DNA of 64,000 nt. Source: Succinivibrionaceae bacterium. GTDB lineage: Bacteria > Pseudomonadota > Gammaproteobacteria > Enterobacterales > Succinivibrionaceae. The notes beneath the pieces are model-generated. The model ran no database searches. It was not told the DNA's origin and was given only the letters and a program-made list of their open reading frames with translations. Of this stretch, positions 17,610-26,621 are shown one piece after another. The stretch's first letter is position 1, and each line of letters starts with the position of its first letter. The stretch covers positions 1-64,000 of the forward strand of contig JAHZGH010000013.1 in assembly GCA_019420905.1 (NCBI GenBank), in the 5' to 3' direction. The position numbers were made by a program, and so were the translations under genes.

Positions 17610-18887
17610 TTAAACCTGAGCTAAAGCCTGCTCTAAATCAGCAATAATATCATCTAAAGACTCTAAGCCTACAGATAATCTTACCAAACCTGGCGTAATA
17701 CCGCAGGCGATTAGCTGTTCATCGGTTAATTGTCTATGTGTAGAGCTGGCCGGATGCAGTAAACAAGTACGAATATCCGCAACATGTACCTCAGGAGAGG
17801 CCATCTTAACATGATCGATTAAAGCCGCACCAGCATTACGTCCACCTTTTAGCTCCAGTGATAAGACTCCCGAACACAAGCCATCTTTTAAATATTTCTT
17901 TGCTAACTCATGAAATGGAGAAGACTCTAAGCCTGCATAGATTACCTTTGAAACTTTAGGATGCTTTTCTAAATACTTAGCCACAACTAAAGCATTTTCA
18001 CTATGACGTCTGATTCGTAAAGCTAAAGTCTCTAAGCCTAGGTTAATATAAAAAGCTCCTTGAGCAGTCTGACATAAACCTAAATCGCGCATGATTTGCA
18101 CGCGAGCTTTCACAATATAAGCCATATTGCCAAAAGCTTTAGTATAAATTAGGCCATGATAAGAATCATCAGGGGTTACAAATTCAGGGAATTTTTCGGA
18201 TGCAGCCCAATCAAATTTACCGCTATCGACAACCACACCTCCTACCTGTACAGCATGGCCATCCATATATTTAGTTGTTGAATGTACAACAATATCCGCG
18301 CCAAAATCAAAAGGACGGCACAAATATGGAGTAGCAAAAGTATTATCAACAATCAAAGGCACGTGATGATCATGAGCAATTTTAGCCATACGACTAATAT
18401 CTAAAACAGTTAGAGCCGGATTTGCTATGGTCTCGCCAAAAAATGCCTTGGTATTTTCTTTAAAAGCCTGCGAAATTTCTTCATCAGAGGCAGTTTGATC
18501 TACAAAGCTAACCTCTATTCCCATACGCTTAAAAGTAACCGCCATTAAATTAAAAGTACCGCCATAGACACTTGAACTGCAGACAATATGATCGCCTGCT
18601 TTAGCTAGGGTCAAAATAGCTGTTAAAGTTGCGGCTTGACCTGAGGAAGTACACAAAGCACCAACGCCGCCCTCTAAGGCAGCAATTTTTTTCTCAACAG
18701 CATCTACTGTAGGATTAGCCAAACGAGTATAAAAAAAGCCAGGAGCTTTTAAATCAAAAAGATCTGCTATAGCTTGAGTTGAATCATATCTAAAGGTGGT
18801 GCTTTGACAAATAGGTAAAACACGTGGGCCACCATTTTCTGGGGTATAGCCTGCATGTAGGCTTAAAGTTTCAAAAGAATCACTCAC
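17610..18887 (-). CDS. O-acetylhomoserine sulfhydrylase (MetY-type, PLP)
   Basis: PLP enzyme of the Cys/Met metabolism family that makes homocysteine directly from O-acetylhomoserine and sulfide. The motifs are TFRYDSTQAIADLF, FFYTRLANPTVDAVEKKIAALEGG (about residues 52-75), VDNTFATPYL, and the PLP lysine in HSTTKYMDGH. The GTG at 18887 is chosen as the start because AAGGAG lies six bases upstream, giving 425 residues, typical for MetY; the longest frame adds eight residues that include this Shine-Dalgarno sequence. No met regulator or other methionine gene is adjacent. Whether the bacterium also uses a transsulfuration route cannot be told from the window. Confidence 0.9.
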   Translation of the reverse strand: MSDSFETLSLHAGYTPENGGPRVLPICQSTTFRYDSTQAIADLFDLKAPGFFYTRLANPTVDAVEKKIAALEGGVGALCTSSGQAATLTAILTLAKAGDHIVCSSSVYGGTFNLMAVTFKRMGIEVSFVDQTASDEEISQAFKENTKAFFGETIANPALTVLDISRMAKIAHDHHVPLIVDNTFATPYLCRPFDFGADIVVHSTTKYMDGHAVQVGGVVVDSGKFDWAASEKFPEFVTPDDSYHGLIYTKAFGNMAYIVKARVQIMRDLGLCQTAQGAFYINLGLETLALRIRRHSENALVVAKYLEKHPKVSKVIYAGLESSPFHELAKKYLKDGLCSGVLSLELKGGRNAGAALIDHVKMASPEVHVADIRTCLLHPASSTHRQLTDEQLIACGITPGLVRLSVGLESLDDIIADLEQALAQV

Positions 18888-19247
18888 AAATAGCTCCTTA
18901 ATATATTCCATATGTGATTTGACTAAATATAACCAAGATTAACCAATTTACATTAAATTTAATTTTTTGCGCAAAATTTGGGCATATAAAACTTTTACTG
19001 CTTTTAATGCATGCCTTTAGCTTATTTCTAGGTTAAAGCCGCTATGACTGATTTTCATGCTAAATAAAAAATTTTTATATTTTTTAGAAACGACTTAAAT
19101 CAGCTTAAATCACTAAAGATTATGCTTAAATTTAAGGTAATAGTCGCATAGCTTGCTTATATAGATAAATGTTATAAAAAATATTTTTAGGACAGTGAAT
19201 CAAAAAATACAAAATTGCCCTTGTTATGAATAACAAGGGCAATAAAA
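18888..19247. other. Gap between the OAH sulfhydrylase gene and ispH
   Basis: About 360 AT-rich bases that must hold the promoter of the sulfhydrylase gene (minus strand) and that contain the ispH terminator at one end. I found no MetJ-like AGACGTCT tandem boxes, no recognisable SAM riboswitch and no open reading frame. Confidence 0.4.
19201..19242 (-). terminator. Terminator of the ribF-ileS-lspA-ispH operon
   Basis: Perfect 13-bp inverted repeat TTGCCCTTGTTAT / ATAACAAGGGCAA separated by two bases (the closing pairs must open to form the loop). On the minus strand it is followed by a T-rich tract and lies just after the ispH stop. Confidence 0.85.
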
Positions 19248-20180
19248 TTAAATCTCTTTTGGCAAGGGGAAGACGCGATCATGCGCTTGAGGTCCAACAC
19301 TTTCGCAGCTGTCAGCTCCATGCTTCCTTAAAAAAGCAATGATGTCATCAATTACATACTCAGGAGCTGAAGCTCCTGCTGTAAGTCCTATAATCTTAAC
19401 GCCATCAAGCCATTTAAGATCAAACTGTGAACTGTCATCAATAAGGTACGCCTTAGTATTTTCAGCTAAAGCTACCTCGCGTAAACGATTTGAATTAGAT
19501 GAATTTGCCGAACCGGCAATAATCACAACATCACAAAGTTTAGCCAGTTCTCTTACAGCATTTTGACGTTCCTGTGTTGCATTACAGGTATCATCAGTTT
19601 TTGGTCCTTGAATATTAGGGAAGCGAGATTTTAAAGCTAAGACAGTCCTCTTTGTCTCATCTACAGATAAGGTCGTCTGCGTTGCAAAGAAAGCATTGTC
19701 CCCATCAATATTAAGCCTAGCAACATCTTCAGCTGTTAAAATTACATGTACCTTAGATTTATCGCCCAGATATTGTCCAATTGTGCCAATAACCTCCTGA
19801 TGACCGGGATGCCCAATAACAACAGCATCCTGCCCACGCTTTGAGGCTAAATTCATCTTACGATGAATCCCTGTGACTACAGGACAAGTAGCATCAATAA
19901 TAGTAAACTTTAGATTACGAGCCTGCCGTTCAATTTCCTCACTCACTCCATGAGCTGAAAAAATCAATACGGATTGAGGAGGAACTTCTTCTAAAGAATC
20001 CACAAAATGAGCACCTTGCTTTTTAAGATCAGCTACAACATGTGCATTGTGAACAACCTCATGTAAAACATAAACCTTATCTGGTCCATATTTATCTAAG
20101 GCTTTTTCTACAGTATTTATAGCTCGATATACACCTGCGCACATTCCTCTGGCATTAGCAAGTAAGATCTTTAAGCTCAT
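19248..20180 (-). CDS. ispH: 4-hydroxy-3-methylbut-2-enyl diphosphate reductase
   Basis: Last enzyme of the MEP pathway; it reduces HMBPP to IPP and DMAPP with a [4Fe-4S] cluster. All three cluster cysteines are visible, in ARGMCAGVYRA (about residue 14), DATCPVVTGIHRK (about 98) and DDTCNATQERQ (about 198), with the active-site segments HEVVHNAHVV and FATQTTLSVDET. The length of 310 residues is normal. It overlaps lspA by 4 bases (ATGA) and ends the conserved ribF-ileS-lspA-ispH operon, directly followed by a strong terminator. Confidence 0.97.
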   Translation of the reverse strand: MSLKILLANARGMCAGVYRAINTVEKALDKYGPDKVYVLHEVVHNAHVVADLKKQGAHFVDSLEEVPPQSVLIFSAHGVSEEIERQARNLKFTIIDATCPVVTGIHRKMNLASKRGQDAVVIGHPGHQEVIGTIGQYLGDKSKVHVILTAEDVARLNIDGDNAFFATQTTLSVDETKRTVLALKSRFPNIQGPKTDDTCNATQERQNAVRELAKLCDVVIIAGSANSSNSNRLREVALAENTKAYLIDDSSQFDLKWLDGVKIIGLTAGASAPEYVIDDIIAFLRKHGADSCESVGPQAHDRVFPLPKEI

Positions 20181-20686
20181 TTTTCTCCCTCAGATTCTTT
20201 TCCCCAGATACTGGTAATAATCAAAAGAGCAGCTCCAACGCACACTCCAATATCAGCAACATTAAAGGCTGGGTATGCCCAGAAACTTTCATCTGTCTTA
20301 ATATAAAACAAAAGAAAGTCCACAACATGACCTAATACTATACGATCAATTAAATTGCCTATAGCACCGCCGATAATAAGACTTATTCCCAAACAGGTCC
20401 AAGGTTTATTCGCTGGAGTCTTTAATAATAAGACTAATAAAAATAAGCTGATAAAAATGGCTACACCTACAAAGAACCACCTTTGCCATCCCCCCATAGA
20501 GGCAAGAAAACTAAAGGCTGCTCCTGTATTGTAAACATGAATTATATTGAAAAATGGAGTGACCTCGATACCTGCAGAATGATAATCGATTCCTTTAACT
20601 ACTAAATACTTAGTAAATTGATCGAGGACAATCCACAGCAGGCTGATAATTAAATACAGCCTGCCATTTGCTTTTACTTTAGCCAT
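20177..20686 (-). CDS. lspA: Lipoprotein signal peptidase (SPase II)
   Basis: Inner-membrane aspartyl protease that removes the signal peptide of diacylated prolipoproteins. The 169-residue protein has four membrane segments. The catalytic aspartates are in GGAIGNLIDRI (about residue 118) and AYPAFNVADIGV (about 145). The stop overlaps the ispH start (ATGA) and its start overlaps the ileS stop by one base (TAATG), indicating coupled translation. Confidence 0.96.
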   Translation of the reverse strand: MAKVKANGRLYLIISLLWIVLDQFTKYLVVKGIDYHSAGIEVTPFFNIIHVYNTGAAFSFLASMGGWQRWFFVGVAIFISLFLLVLLLKTPANKPWTCLGISLIIGGAIGNLIDRIVLGHVVDFLLFYIKTDESFWAYPAFNVADIGVCVGAALLIITSIWGKESEGEK

Positions 20687-23511
20687 TATGCAAAACGACG
20701 GTTTTCGCCGGCAGTCTTAATATTTTCTACACAGCGCTTGCATAAGCCTGGATATTCAGGGTCGCAGTCAACATCTGCCTCATAATGCCAGCAGCGTTCG
20801 CACTTATGAGCCTCGGATTTCTTAACTGTAAATGCGCAGGATAAGTTTTCAGCAACAAATGCTCCCTCAGGGGCATCCTCTTCCTTAACATCAGCTCTTG
20901 AAGTAATCAGCACAAAGCGCAATTCATCTTCTAACTGCTTTAAGTCAGCTGCTAAATCTCCCTTAGCATAGATAGAAAGCTCAGCTTCTAAAGAACCGCC
21001 AATAATCTGATTGTTGCGAGCAGTTTCTATAGCACGGTTAGCCTCATTGCGGAAAGCTAAAATACGCTCCCAGAAAGCACTATTAAACTTAGAATTTTCA
21101 TCTAAAGTCTGTAAATCTTTATACCAATTGGAAGTAAAGACAAACTCCTCTCTATCACCTGGCATGCTCTCCCAAGCCTCTTGAGCGGTAAAGGATAAGA
21201 TAGGAGCAATCCAGCGCAGAAGAGCTTCGCAAATCTTATATAAAGCAGTCTGACAGGAACGGCGGGCCCTTGAATCTACCTTAGCAGTATATTGACGATC
21301 TTTAATAATATCTAAGTAGAAAGATCCTAACTGAATAGAACAGAAATGCATTAAGCTTTGAACTACCATATGGAAGTCATAATCATCATAGTACTTCAAA
21401 ATTTCTTTTTGGGTATTAGCAGTTAATGACACAGCCCACTTATCAAGCTCAACCATATCATCAAATGCTACCATATCAGTCTTAGGATCAAAGCCGTTTA
21501 AATTTGCCAATAAGAAACGAATGGTATTGCGCACACGACGATAAGCATCAGAAGAACGCTTAAATATTTCATGAGAGACTGCCATATCGCCAGTATAGTC
21601 ATTAGAGGCAATCCACAAACGTAAAACGTCAGCACCTAATTTGTCTATGATCTCTTGAGGAGCAATAACATTGCCTAAAGACTTTGACATCTTACGGCCC
21701 TGACCATCAACAGTAAAGCCATGAGTCAGTACCTGACGATACGGAGCTTTATTCTTAGTAGCAACAGACAGCATTAAAGAAGACATAAACCAACCACGGT
21801 GTTGATCTGAACCTTCTAAATAAAGATCTGCACTATGATTATTAAACTCAGGACGTTTATCAACTACAGAATAATGAGTTGAACCTGAATCAAACCAAAC
21901 ATCAAGAGTATTAGGGTCCTTATGATAATGAGCAGCCTCTTCAGGTCCGATTAAATCTTCAATCTTCAGATCCCACCAAGCCTGAATGCCTTTTTTCTCA
22001 ACTTCGCACGCAATTTTTTCAATTAACTCTGGAGTACGAGGATGAATCTCATTAGTCTCATTGTTAATTAAAACAGCACATGGCATACCCCAAGTACGCT
22101 GACGAGAAATACACCAGTCAGTACGTTGCTTAACCATAGCTTCAATGCGATTTTGACCCCATTCAGGAATCCAACGTACTCCCTTAATCTCTTCTAAAGC
22201 TCTGCTGCGTAAGCCGCGAGCCTCCATAGAAATAAACCATTGAGCTGTAGCACGGAAAATTACCGGAGTCTTATGACGCCAGCAATGTGGATAGCTGTGG
22301 ACAATTTTCTTGTACTTAACTAAAGCACCGCGCTCTTTTAAGACATCTAAAACGGCTGGATTAGCCTTTAGGACATTTAAACCTGCAAAGAATTCACAGT
22401 CTTGTTTAAAACAGCCATCAGGACCAACAGGATTATAAATTTCTATGCCATACTTGGTAGAAACGTTATAGTCATCCAGACCATGACCGCCAGCTGTGTG
22501 AACGCAGCCAGTACCTGCATCTAAAGTAACATGTGCTCCTAAAATTACAGGAACGGTAATATTTAAGAAAGGATGCTTAAAGCGCTGTAGCTCTAAAGCC
22601 TTACCGCTAACCTCTTCTCCTAAGACTTGATAATTCTCATACTCAAATTCCTTCATTACAGACTCAACTAAATCTGAGGCTAAAATAAAGCGTTCTGCAC
22701 CATTATCAGTTTGAACCTGAACTAAGGAATATTTTAACTGTTCATTTAAGCAGATGGCTCGGTTAGCAGGTAAGGTCCATGGAGTAGTTGTCCAAATAAC
22801 GCAGCTTACCTTACCTTCACCATCATTAGTATTAAATATATCTAAAATTGCTTTTTCATCAACAGCATTAAAACGTACGTAAATAGAATCTGATGTAACA
22901 TCAGCATATTCAACCTCAGCCTCAGCTAAAGCTGATTGGCAATCCATACACCAATAAACAGGCTTTAAGCCGCGCACAAAATGGCCGTTTGCAATTACCT
23001 TACCTAAAGCTCTTAAAGTATCAGCTTCAGTTTTGTAATCCATAGTTAAATAAGGATGATCCCAATCTCCGATTACGCCTAAACGCTTAAAGTCTCGGCG
23101 CTGTGCATCGACTTGACTTTGAGCATATTTACGGCATTCTTTACGGAAAGTAGCAGCATCAACCTTATCACCTGGCTTACCGATTAAACTCTCAACCTTA
23201 ACTTCAATAGGCAGACCATGGCAATCCCAGCCTGGAATATATGGGGAATCAAAACCTGATAAAGTCTTAGATTTAATAATAATGTCCTTGAGGACCTTAT
23301 TAATAGAATGGCCGATATGAATATTACCATTTGCATAAGGAGGACCATCGTGCAAAATAAACATATTAGCACCTGCGCGAGCTTGACGTATTTTCTTATA
23401 AAGATCGCGCTTTTCCCAGTCTGCTAACATTTGTGGTTCACGTTGCGCTAAATTGCCGCGCATCGGAAAAGCAGTATTCGGAAGATTTAAAGTACTTTTA
23501 TAATCAGCCAT
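20686..23511 (-). CDS. ileS: Isoleucine--tRNA ligase
   Basis: Class Ia synthetase charging tRNA-Ile. The 941-residue protein shows HIGH in PPYANGNIHIGHSINK (about residues 57-72), the CP1 editing domain (about 200-420, including TTTPWTLPANRAI), GRKMSKSLGN (about 605-614), and the C-terminal zinc-binding domain with two Cys pairs, CERCWHY and LCKRCVENI. This is the bacterial type with the zinc domain, about the same size as E. coli IleS (938). AGGT lies five bases before the ATG, three bases after the ribF stop. No T-box leader was seen. Confidence 0.97.
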   Translation of the reverse strand: MADYKSTLNLPNTAFPMRGNLAQREPQMLADWEKRDLYKKIRQARAGANMFILHDGPPYANGNIHIGHSINKVLKDIIIKSKTLSGFDSPYIPGWDCHGLPIEVKVESLIGKPGDKVDAATFRKECRKYAQSQVDAQRRDFKRLGVIGDWDHPYLTMDYKTEADTLRALGKVIANGHFVRGLKPVYWCMDCQSALAEAEVEYADVTSDSIYVRFNAVDEKAILDIFNTNDGEGKVSCVIWTTTPWTLPANRAICLNEQLKYSLVQVQTDNGAERFILASDLVESVMKEFEYENYQVLGEEVSGKALELQRFKHPFLNITVPVILGAHVTLDAGTGCVHTAGGHGLDDYNVSTKYGIEIYNPVGPDGCFKQDCEFFAGLNVLKANPAVLDVLKERGALVKYKKIVHSYPHCWRHKTPVIFRATAQWFISMEARGLRSRALEEIKGVRWIPEWGQNRIEAMVKQRTDWCISRQRTWGMPCAVLINNETNEIHPRTPELIEKIACEVEKKGIQAWWDLKIEDLIGPEEAAHYHKDPNTLDVWFDSGSTHYSVVDKRPEFNNHSADLYLEGSDQHRGWFMSSLMLSVATKNKAPYRQVLTHGFTVDGQGRKMSKSLGNVIAPQEIIDKLGADVLRLWIASNDYTGDMAVSHEIFKRSSDAYRRVRNTIRFLLANLNGFDPKTDMVAFDDMVELDKWAVSLTANTQKEILKYYDDYDFHMVVQSLMHFCSIQLGSFYLDIIKDRQYTAKVDSRARRSCQTALYKICEALLRWIAPILSFTAQEAWESMPGDREEFVFTSNWYKDLQTLDENSKFNSAFWERILAFRNEANRAIETARNNQIIGGSLEAELSIYAKGDLAADLKQLEDELRFVLITSRADVKEEDAPEGAFVAENLSCAFTVKKSEAHKCERCWHYEADVDCDPEYPGLCKRCVENIKTAGENRRFA

Positions 23512-23514
23512 TTT

Positions 23515-24474
23515 TTACCTACAAACATCACTTGTATCAAATTTGGATTGTGAAAAAACAGCATATGCCTGCTGCCGATCACAGGCAAGCTGTTCTGCTA
23601 ATTGCCCAAGATCTGAAAATTTTATTTCCTGACGAAGCTTCTGCAGGAAATAAACATATAAAGTACGCCCATAAAGATTACCTTTAAAATCAAAAAGGTT
23701 AACCTCGAGAATACTTTGTTTTTGTTGCTTCCCAATGGTTGGCCTGTAGCCAACATTAGCAATACCTCGATATATCAGCCCGTTGTCTAAACGAACTTTA
23801 ACTGCATAAACCCCTAAAAGAGGACTTACTCGGCGATTGATATTGATATTTGCAGTTGGGAAACCAATAGTTCTGCCAATCTCATTGCCATGAACAACTT
23901 TGCCTGAAATCGAATAAGGTCTACCTAATGCGGTAGCTGCAAGTTTTAGCTTGCCTTCCTCTAAATATTGACGGATTAGGGTACTAGAAATTCTTTCGCC
24001 ATTTAAATTAACTCCAGCAATAGCAGAGGCTTCCAAGCCTAAAGGTGCTCCTAAAGCTTTAAGATCGTTGATATCTGATTTGCCGCCTTTACCAAAATTA
24101 AACAATGTACCTACTGTAACACTTCTAACTTGCAATTTTTTATAAAGGAGATCGTTGACGTACTCTTGTGCGCTCATAGAAGCGAATTCCTTATTAAAGC
24201 GCATGCAAAATACTATCTCTATACCAGCTGAATCTAAGGCGATCAATTTATCACGCAAAGAATAAAGCCGTGCAGGGATATTACTAGAGAAAAACTCTAA
24301 AGGTTGCGGTTCAAAAATCATCACAGCACTTTTGAGCCCAAGAGCCTTAGCTTTAGCTTGCATGGTAGCAATTACAGCCTGATGACCTCGGTGGAAGCCA
24401 TCAAAATTGCCTATTGCTAAAGCTATTCCTTTAGGAGTGCCTTTAAAATCAGAGAGGCAACGGATAAGGCGCAT
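23515..24474 (-). CDS. ribF: Bifunctional riboflavin kinase / FAD synthetase
   Basis: Makes FMN from riboflavin and then FAD. The N-terminal FMN adenylyltransferase domain includes LAIGNFDGFHRGHQ (about residues 17-30) and a later SSTLIRQYLEEGKL segment. The C-terminal flavokinase domain includes GRTIGFPTANI (about 194-204) with its conserved PTAN, and GVYAVKVRLDNG. The ATG at 24474 is used because the protein then begins MRLIRCLSDF, aligning with E. coli MKLIRGIHNL; the longer frame starts at a TTG with no ribosome binding site. It is the first gene of the ileS-lspA-ispH operon. FMN is also the covalent cofactor of NqrB and NqrC encoded later in the window. Confidence 0.95.
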   Translation of the reverse strand: MRLIRCLSDFKGTPKGIALAIGNFDGFHRGHQAVIATMQAKAKALGLKSAVMIFEPQPLEFFSSNIPARLYSLRDKLIALDSAGIEIVFCMRFNKEFASMSAQEYVNDLLYKKLQVRSVTVGTLFNFGKGGKSDINDLKALGAPLGLEASAIAGVNLNGERISSTLIRQYLEEGKLKLAATALGRPYSISGKVVHGNEIGRTIGFPTANININRRVSPLLGVYAVKVRLDNGLIYRGIANVGYRPTIGKQQKQSILEVNLFDFKGNLYGRTLYVYFLQKLRQEIKFSDLGQLAEQLACDRQQAYAVFSQSKFDTSDVCR

Positions 24475-24687
24475 GGTCAGAAAAAATCCCTCGATAAAAA
24501 ACAAAATATTTTTATAAGCTTCAGATATAGTGGTTTATTATATATTATTTGTTGCTTAGGTTGCATATTTAGCTAATCTTAGTCATTTTTGGATACAAAA
24601 AAATAAACAATATTAAAAATTTTTCCCCCGTTTGCTGCTAAATAATCCAAAACTATACCTTTATTGCAAATATAACGAAAATTTTAC

Positions 24688-24716
24688 TTTAAATTAGTAC
24701 TTTTTCCTGCTAAAAT
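24688..24716 (+). promoter_or_regulatory. rpsT promoter with extended -10
   Basis: TTTAAA, 17 bases, TAAAAT, with an upstream TGC giving an extended -10. The predicted transcript has a leader of about 55 bases before the GTG start, including a TGCCAC/GTGGCA hairpin (about 24729-24752). Confidence 0.6.
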
Positions 24717-24778
24717 ACTGAGCTCAAGTGCCACCGGTTATGGAATGTGGCAATATTTTTAGTTTTCAGGAGCTATCT

Positions 24779-25042
24779 GTGCCTAATATTAAGTCTGCAA
24801 AGAAGCGCGTTATTATTTCCGAGAAGGCACGTCAGCGTAATGTAGCTGCACGTTCCAAGATGCGCACTTTAGTTAAGAAAGTTGTTAAAATCGTTGCTAC
24901 TGGTGATAAGGAAGCTGCAAAATTAGCTTTCGTTCAAGCTGAGTCTGTTTTAGACCGTTTTGCTGGCAAAGGTTTAATTCACAAGAATAAGGCTGCCCGT
25001 CATAAGAGCACCTTAGCTGCCTTAATCAAGAACATGCAATAA
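24779..25042 (+). CDS. rpsT: 30S ribosomal protein S20
   Basis: Primary 16S rRNA-binding protein of the small subunit. From the GTG at 24779 (AGGAG six bases upstream) the product is 87 residues, the usual length, and reads PNIKSAKKR at the N-terminus and GLIHKNKAARHKS near the C-terminus. Starting at the upstream ATG would add 17 residues with no counterpart in the family and would ignore the Shine-Dalgarno. A non-AUG start is notable because the E. coli gene also uses one (UUG), tied to feedback control. It is divergent from ribF, as in E. coli, and ends in a terminator. Confidence 0.96.
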   Translation: MPNIKSAKKRVIISEKARQRNVAARSKMRTLVKKVVKIVATGDKEAAKLAFVQAESVLDRFAGKGLIHKNKAARHKSTLAALIKNMQ

Positions 25043-25061
25043 GAGCTATCAAATCTTATTG

Positions 25062-25091
25062 AAAAAGCCCTGCTTTAAGCGGGGTTTTTTT
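25062..25091 (+). terminator. rpsT terminator
   Basis: Stem CCCTGCT / AGCGGGG (one G-U pair) with a TTA loop, followed by a run of T, 26 bases after the rpsT stop. Confidence 0.8.
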
Positions 25092-25168
25092 ATAACTAAA
25101 TCTTTTATTCCCTTCTTCTAAAAAGCCAAATATTAGTAAAGTTAGGAATTATTTCTTTATTACTGCTA

Positions 25169-25198
25169 AAAAAATTGGCGGTTATAAAATTAACCGCC
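25169..25198 (-). terminator. Minus-strand terminator downstream of the MglB-like gene
   Basis: Perfect 8-bp stem GGCGGTTA / TAACCGCC with a six-base loop. On the minus strand it is followed by AATTTTTTTA. It lies about 140 bases beyond the stop of the MglB-like gene. Confidence 0.8.
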
Positions 25199-25339
25199 AC
25201 ACAAGGTGAGAACACACCTGTACAACACATGTAAACTTGCTTGCAGAGAACATACCCATTACGTTTAGGTTGATTCTGTTAGCATATGCTAACTCAAAAA
25301 GTGTAAAAATTCAATTATTTTTAATATTTTTTTCATCCG

Positions 25340-26341
25340 TCAATTAGCTTTATTAACGGCATTAAGATTACTAGGAACTAAAATATAATTATCATTAACA
25401 GGAAAATTAAAAAGCTTAGATATAGTCTCGCTTTTAATATCAGGTTTTATACTAATAGCCAGACATATCTTAGCCATAGTACGATAATCGTGACTTACTG
25501 ACCCTTCCAATAAACCTTTATGAATTGCAGTTAATGCCTCTGGTATGGAATCAATACCAAAGATTGGAATCTTGCTATAGCCCTGACCTATATTGTAGCC
25601 ATTCATCTGCAGAGCCTGTAAAGCTCCCAAAGCCATAGAATCATTATTTGAAATTATAACGTCTACATTATCCAAACCGTTCTTCTTTATATATTCCAAT
25701 ATCTGTTCAAAAGAACTTTCAAAGGACCAATCAGCATTGATTGTAGCCACACGCTCAAACTTTATTCGTGCTTTTTTGAGTTCTTTAATCATGCGCTGAA
25801 CTCTAAATTCGCTGATATAATCACTAAAAGGTCCTTTCAGCAAAATAATATCCAGTCTACTATTATTATTACGATCGTATTCAGGATGAGTTACCACGTA
25901 GTTTACGACCATTTTGCCTTGAGCTTCGCCAATCTCTATAGGATTCGACCCTACATACCAAACTTTATCGTAGCTTATCATTGCTCCAGCATCAGGCTTA
26001 CGATTAAAAAATACTATCTTCTGCCCTTGTTCTCGTGCATAGCTCACAAGAGATTGGGAATATAAAGGATTAGACAAATCAATAATTTTCATGCATTTAT
26101 CAGAACTTACCGATAAATATTGTTGCATCTGAACATCTTCGTGTCCCTGCGCATCAAAACTTCTAACCTTTTGACCTAAAGGCAAACTTTGAGCTTTAAG
26201 GCTATCATCAAAACTTGATATGAATGGATCTGAGGCCCTACTATAAAATACATCAATACAACCAGGAGATTTTGATTGTGCAGCTGATGACTGAAATATA
26301 CTCAGACAGCTTATAAAAAATAAGGCTGTAATCCCCTTCAT
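25340..26341 (-). CDS. MglB-like periplasmic galactose/glucose-binding protein
   Basis: Type I periplasmic sugar-binding protein of 333 residues with a signal peptide (cleavage probably near SSAAQS, about residue 20). It resembles E. coli MglB in FFNRKPDAGAMISYDKVWYVG (first 14-residue part especially), in a Ca2+-loop-like segment (Asp156, Asn158, Asn160, Asp164), in Trp of NADWSFESS (sugar-stacking position), in SNNDSMALGALQAL, and in FGIDSIPEA. An excellent Shine-Dalgarno (AGGAGG) precedes the ATG. No ABC permease or ATPase gene is adjacent, so it is an orphan: it may feed a transporter encoded elsewhere, act with a chemoreceptor, or have diverged. Ligand identity is inferred from family only. 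Confidence 0.85.
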   Translation of the reverse strand: MKGITALFFISCLSIFQSSAAQSKSPGCIDVFYSRASDPFISSFDDSLKAQSLPLGQKVRSFDAQGHEDVQMQQYLSVSSDKCMKIIDLSNPLYSQSLVSYAREQGQKIVFFNRKPDAGAMISYDKVWYVGSNPIEIGEAQGKMVVNYVVTHPEYDRNNNSRLDIILLKGPFSDYISEFRVQRMIKELKKARIKFERVATINADWSFESSFEQILEYIKKNGLDNVDVIISNNDSMALGALQALQMNGYNIGQGYSKIPIFGIDSIPEALTAIHKGLLEGSVSHDYRTMAKICLAISIKPDIKSETISKLFNFPVNDNYILVPSNLNAVNKAN

Positions 26342-26606
26342 TCCGCCTCCTGAATTAAGCTTTATCTTTTGATGAGCATTTTATCTTAATGGAAAGATAC
26401 TGTAATAGCTTTTTAAAATTTTCTCTAAAATTTTATTAAAAATAATTTTTTTACTTTTATATAAAATTTCTCAAATCTTATAAATATTTTTACAAAAATA
26501 AACCTTTTTATAATTATCTAAAGCATGTTGAGCTTATTTTAAGCTAATCTTACTGCTTCTTAAGTTAAGGATATTTTTATGTAAAATTTCAGCTTTGACA
26601 AGACAT

Positions 26607-26621
26607 TGTTACCGGTAAAAA
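26607..26621. promoter_or_regulatory. Candidate LacI-family (GntR-like) operator
   Basis: TGTTACCGGTAAAA contains the perfect palindrome TTACCGGTAA with a central CpG, typical of LacI-family operators, and resembles the TGTTACC half-sites of the E. coli gluconate repressor GntR. It lies 186 bases upstream of gnd, whose substrate is 6-phosphogluconate. The regulator itself is not in the window. Confidence 0.35.

Larger units (their letters stand above)
25043..25339. other. Gap between rpsT and the MglB-like gene with several hairpins
   Basis: Nearly 300 bases between converging genes, holding the rpsT terminator, a minus-strand terminator (25169-25198), a small hairpin AGGTG/CACCT (25203-25219) and a 16-bp perfect palindrome GTTAGCATATGCTAAC (25278-25293). 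No open reading frame is convincing. The minus-strand series of hairpins ending in a terminator may be a long 3' untranslated region or a small RNA. Confidence 0.45.
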
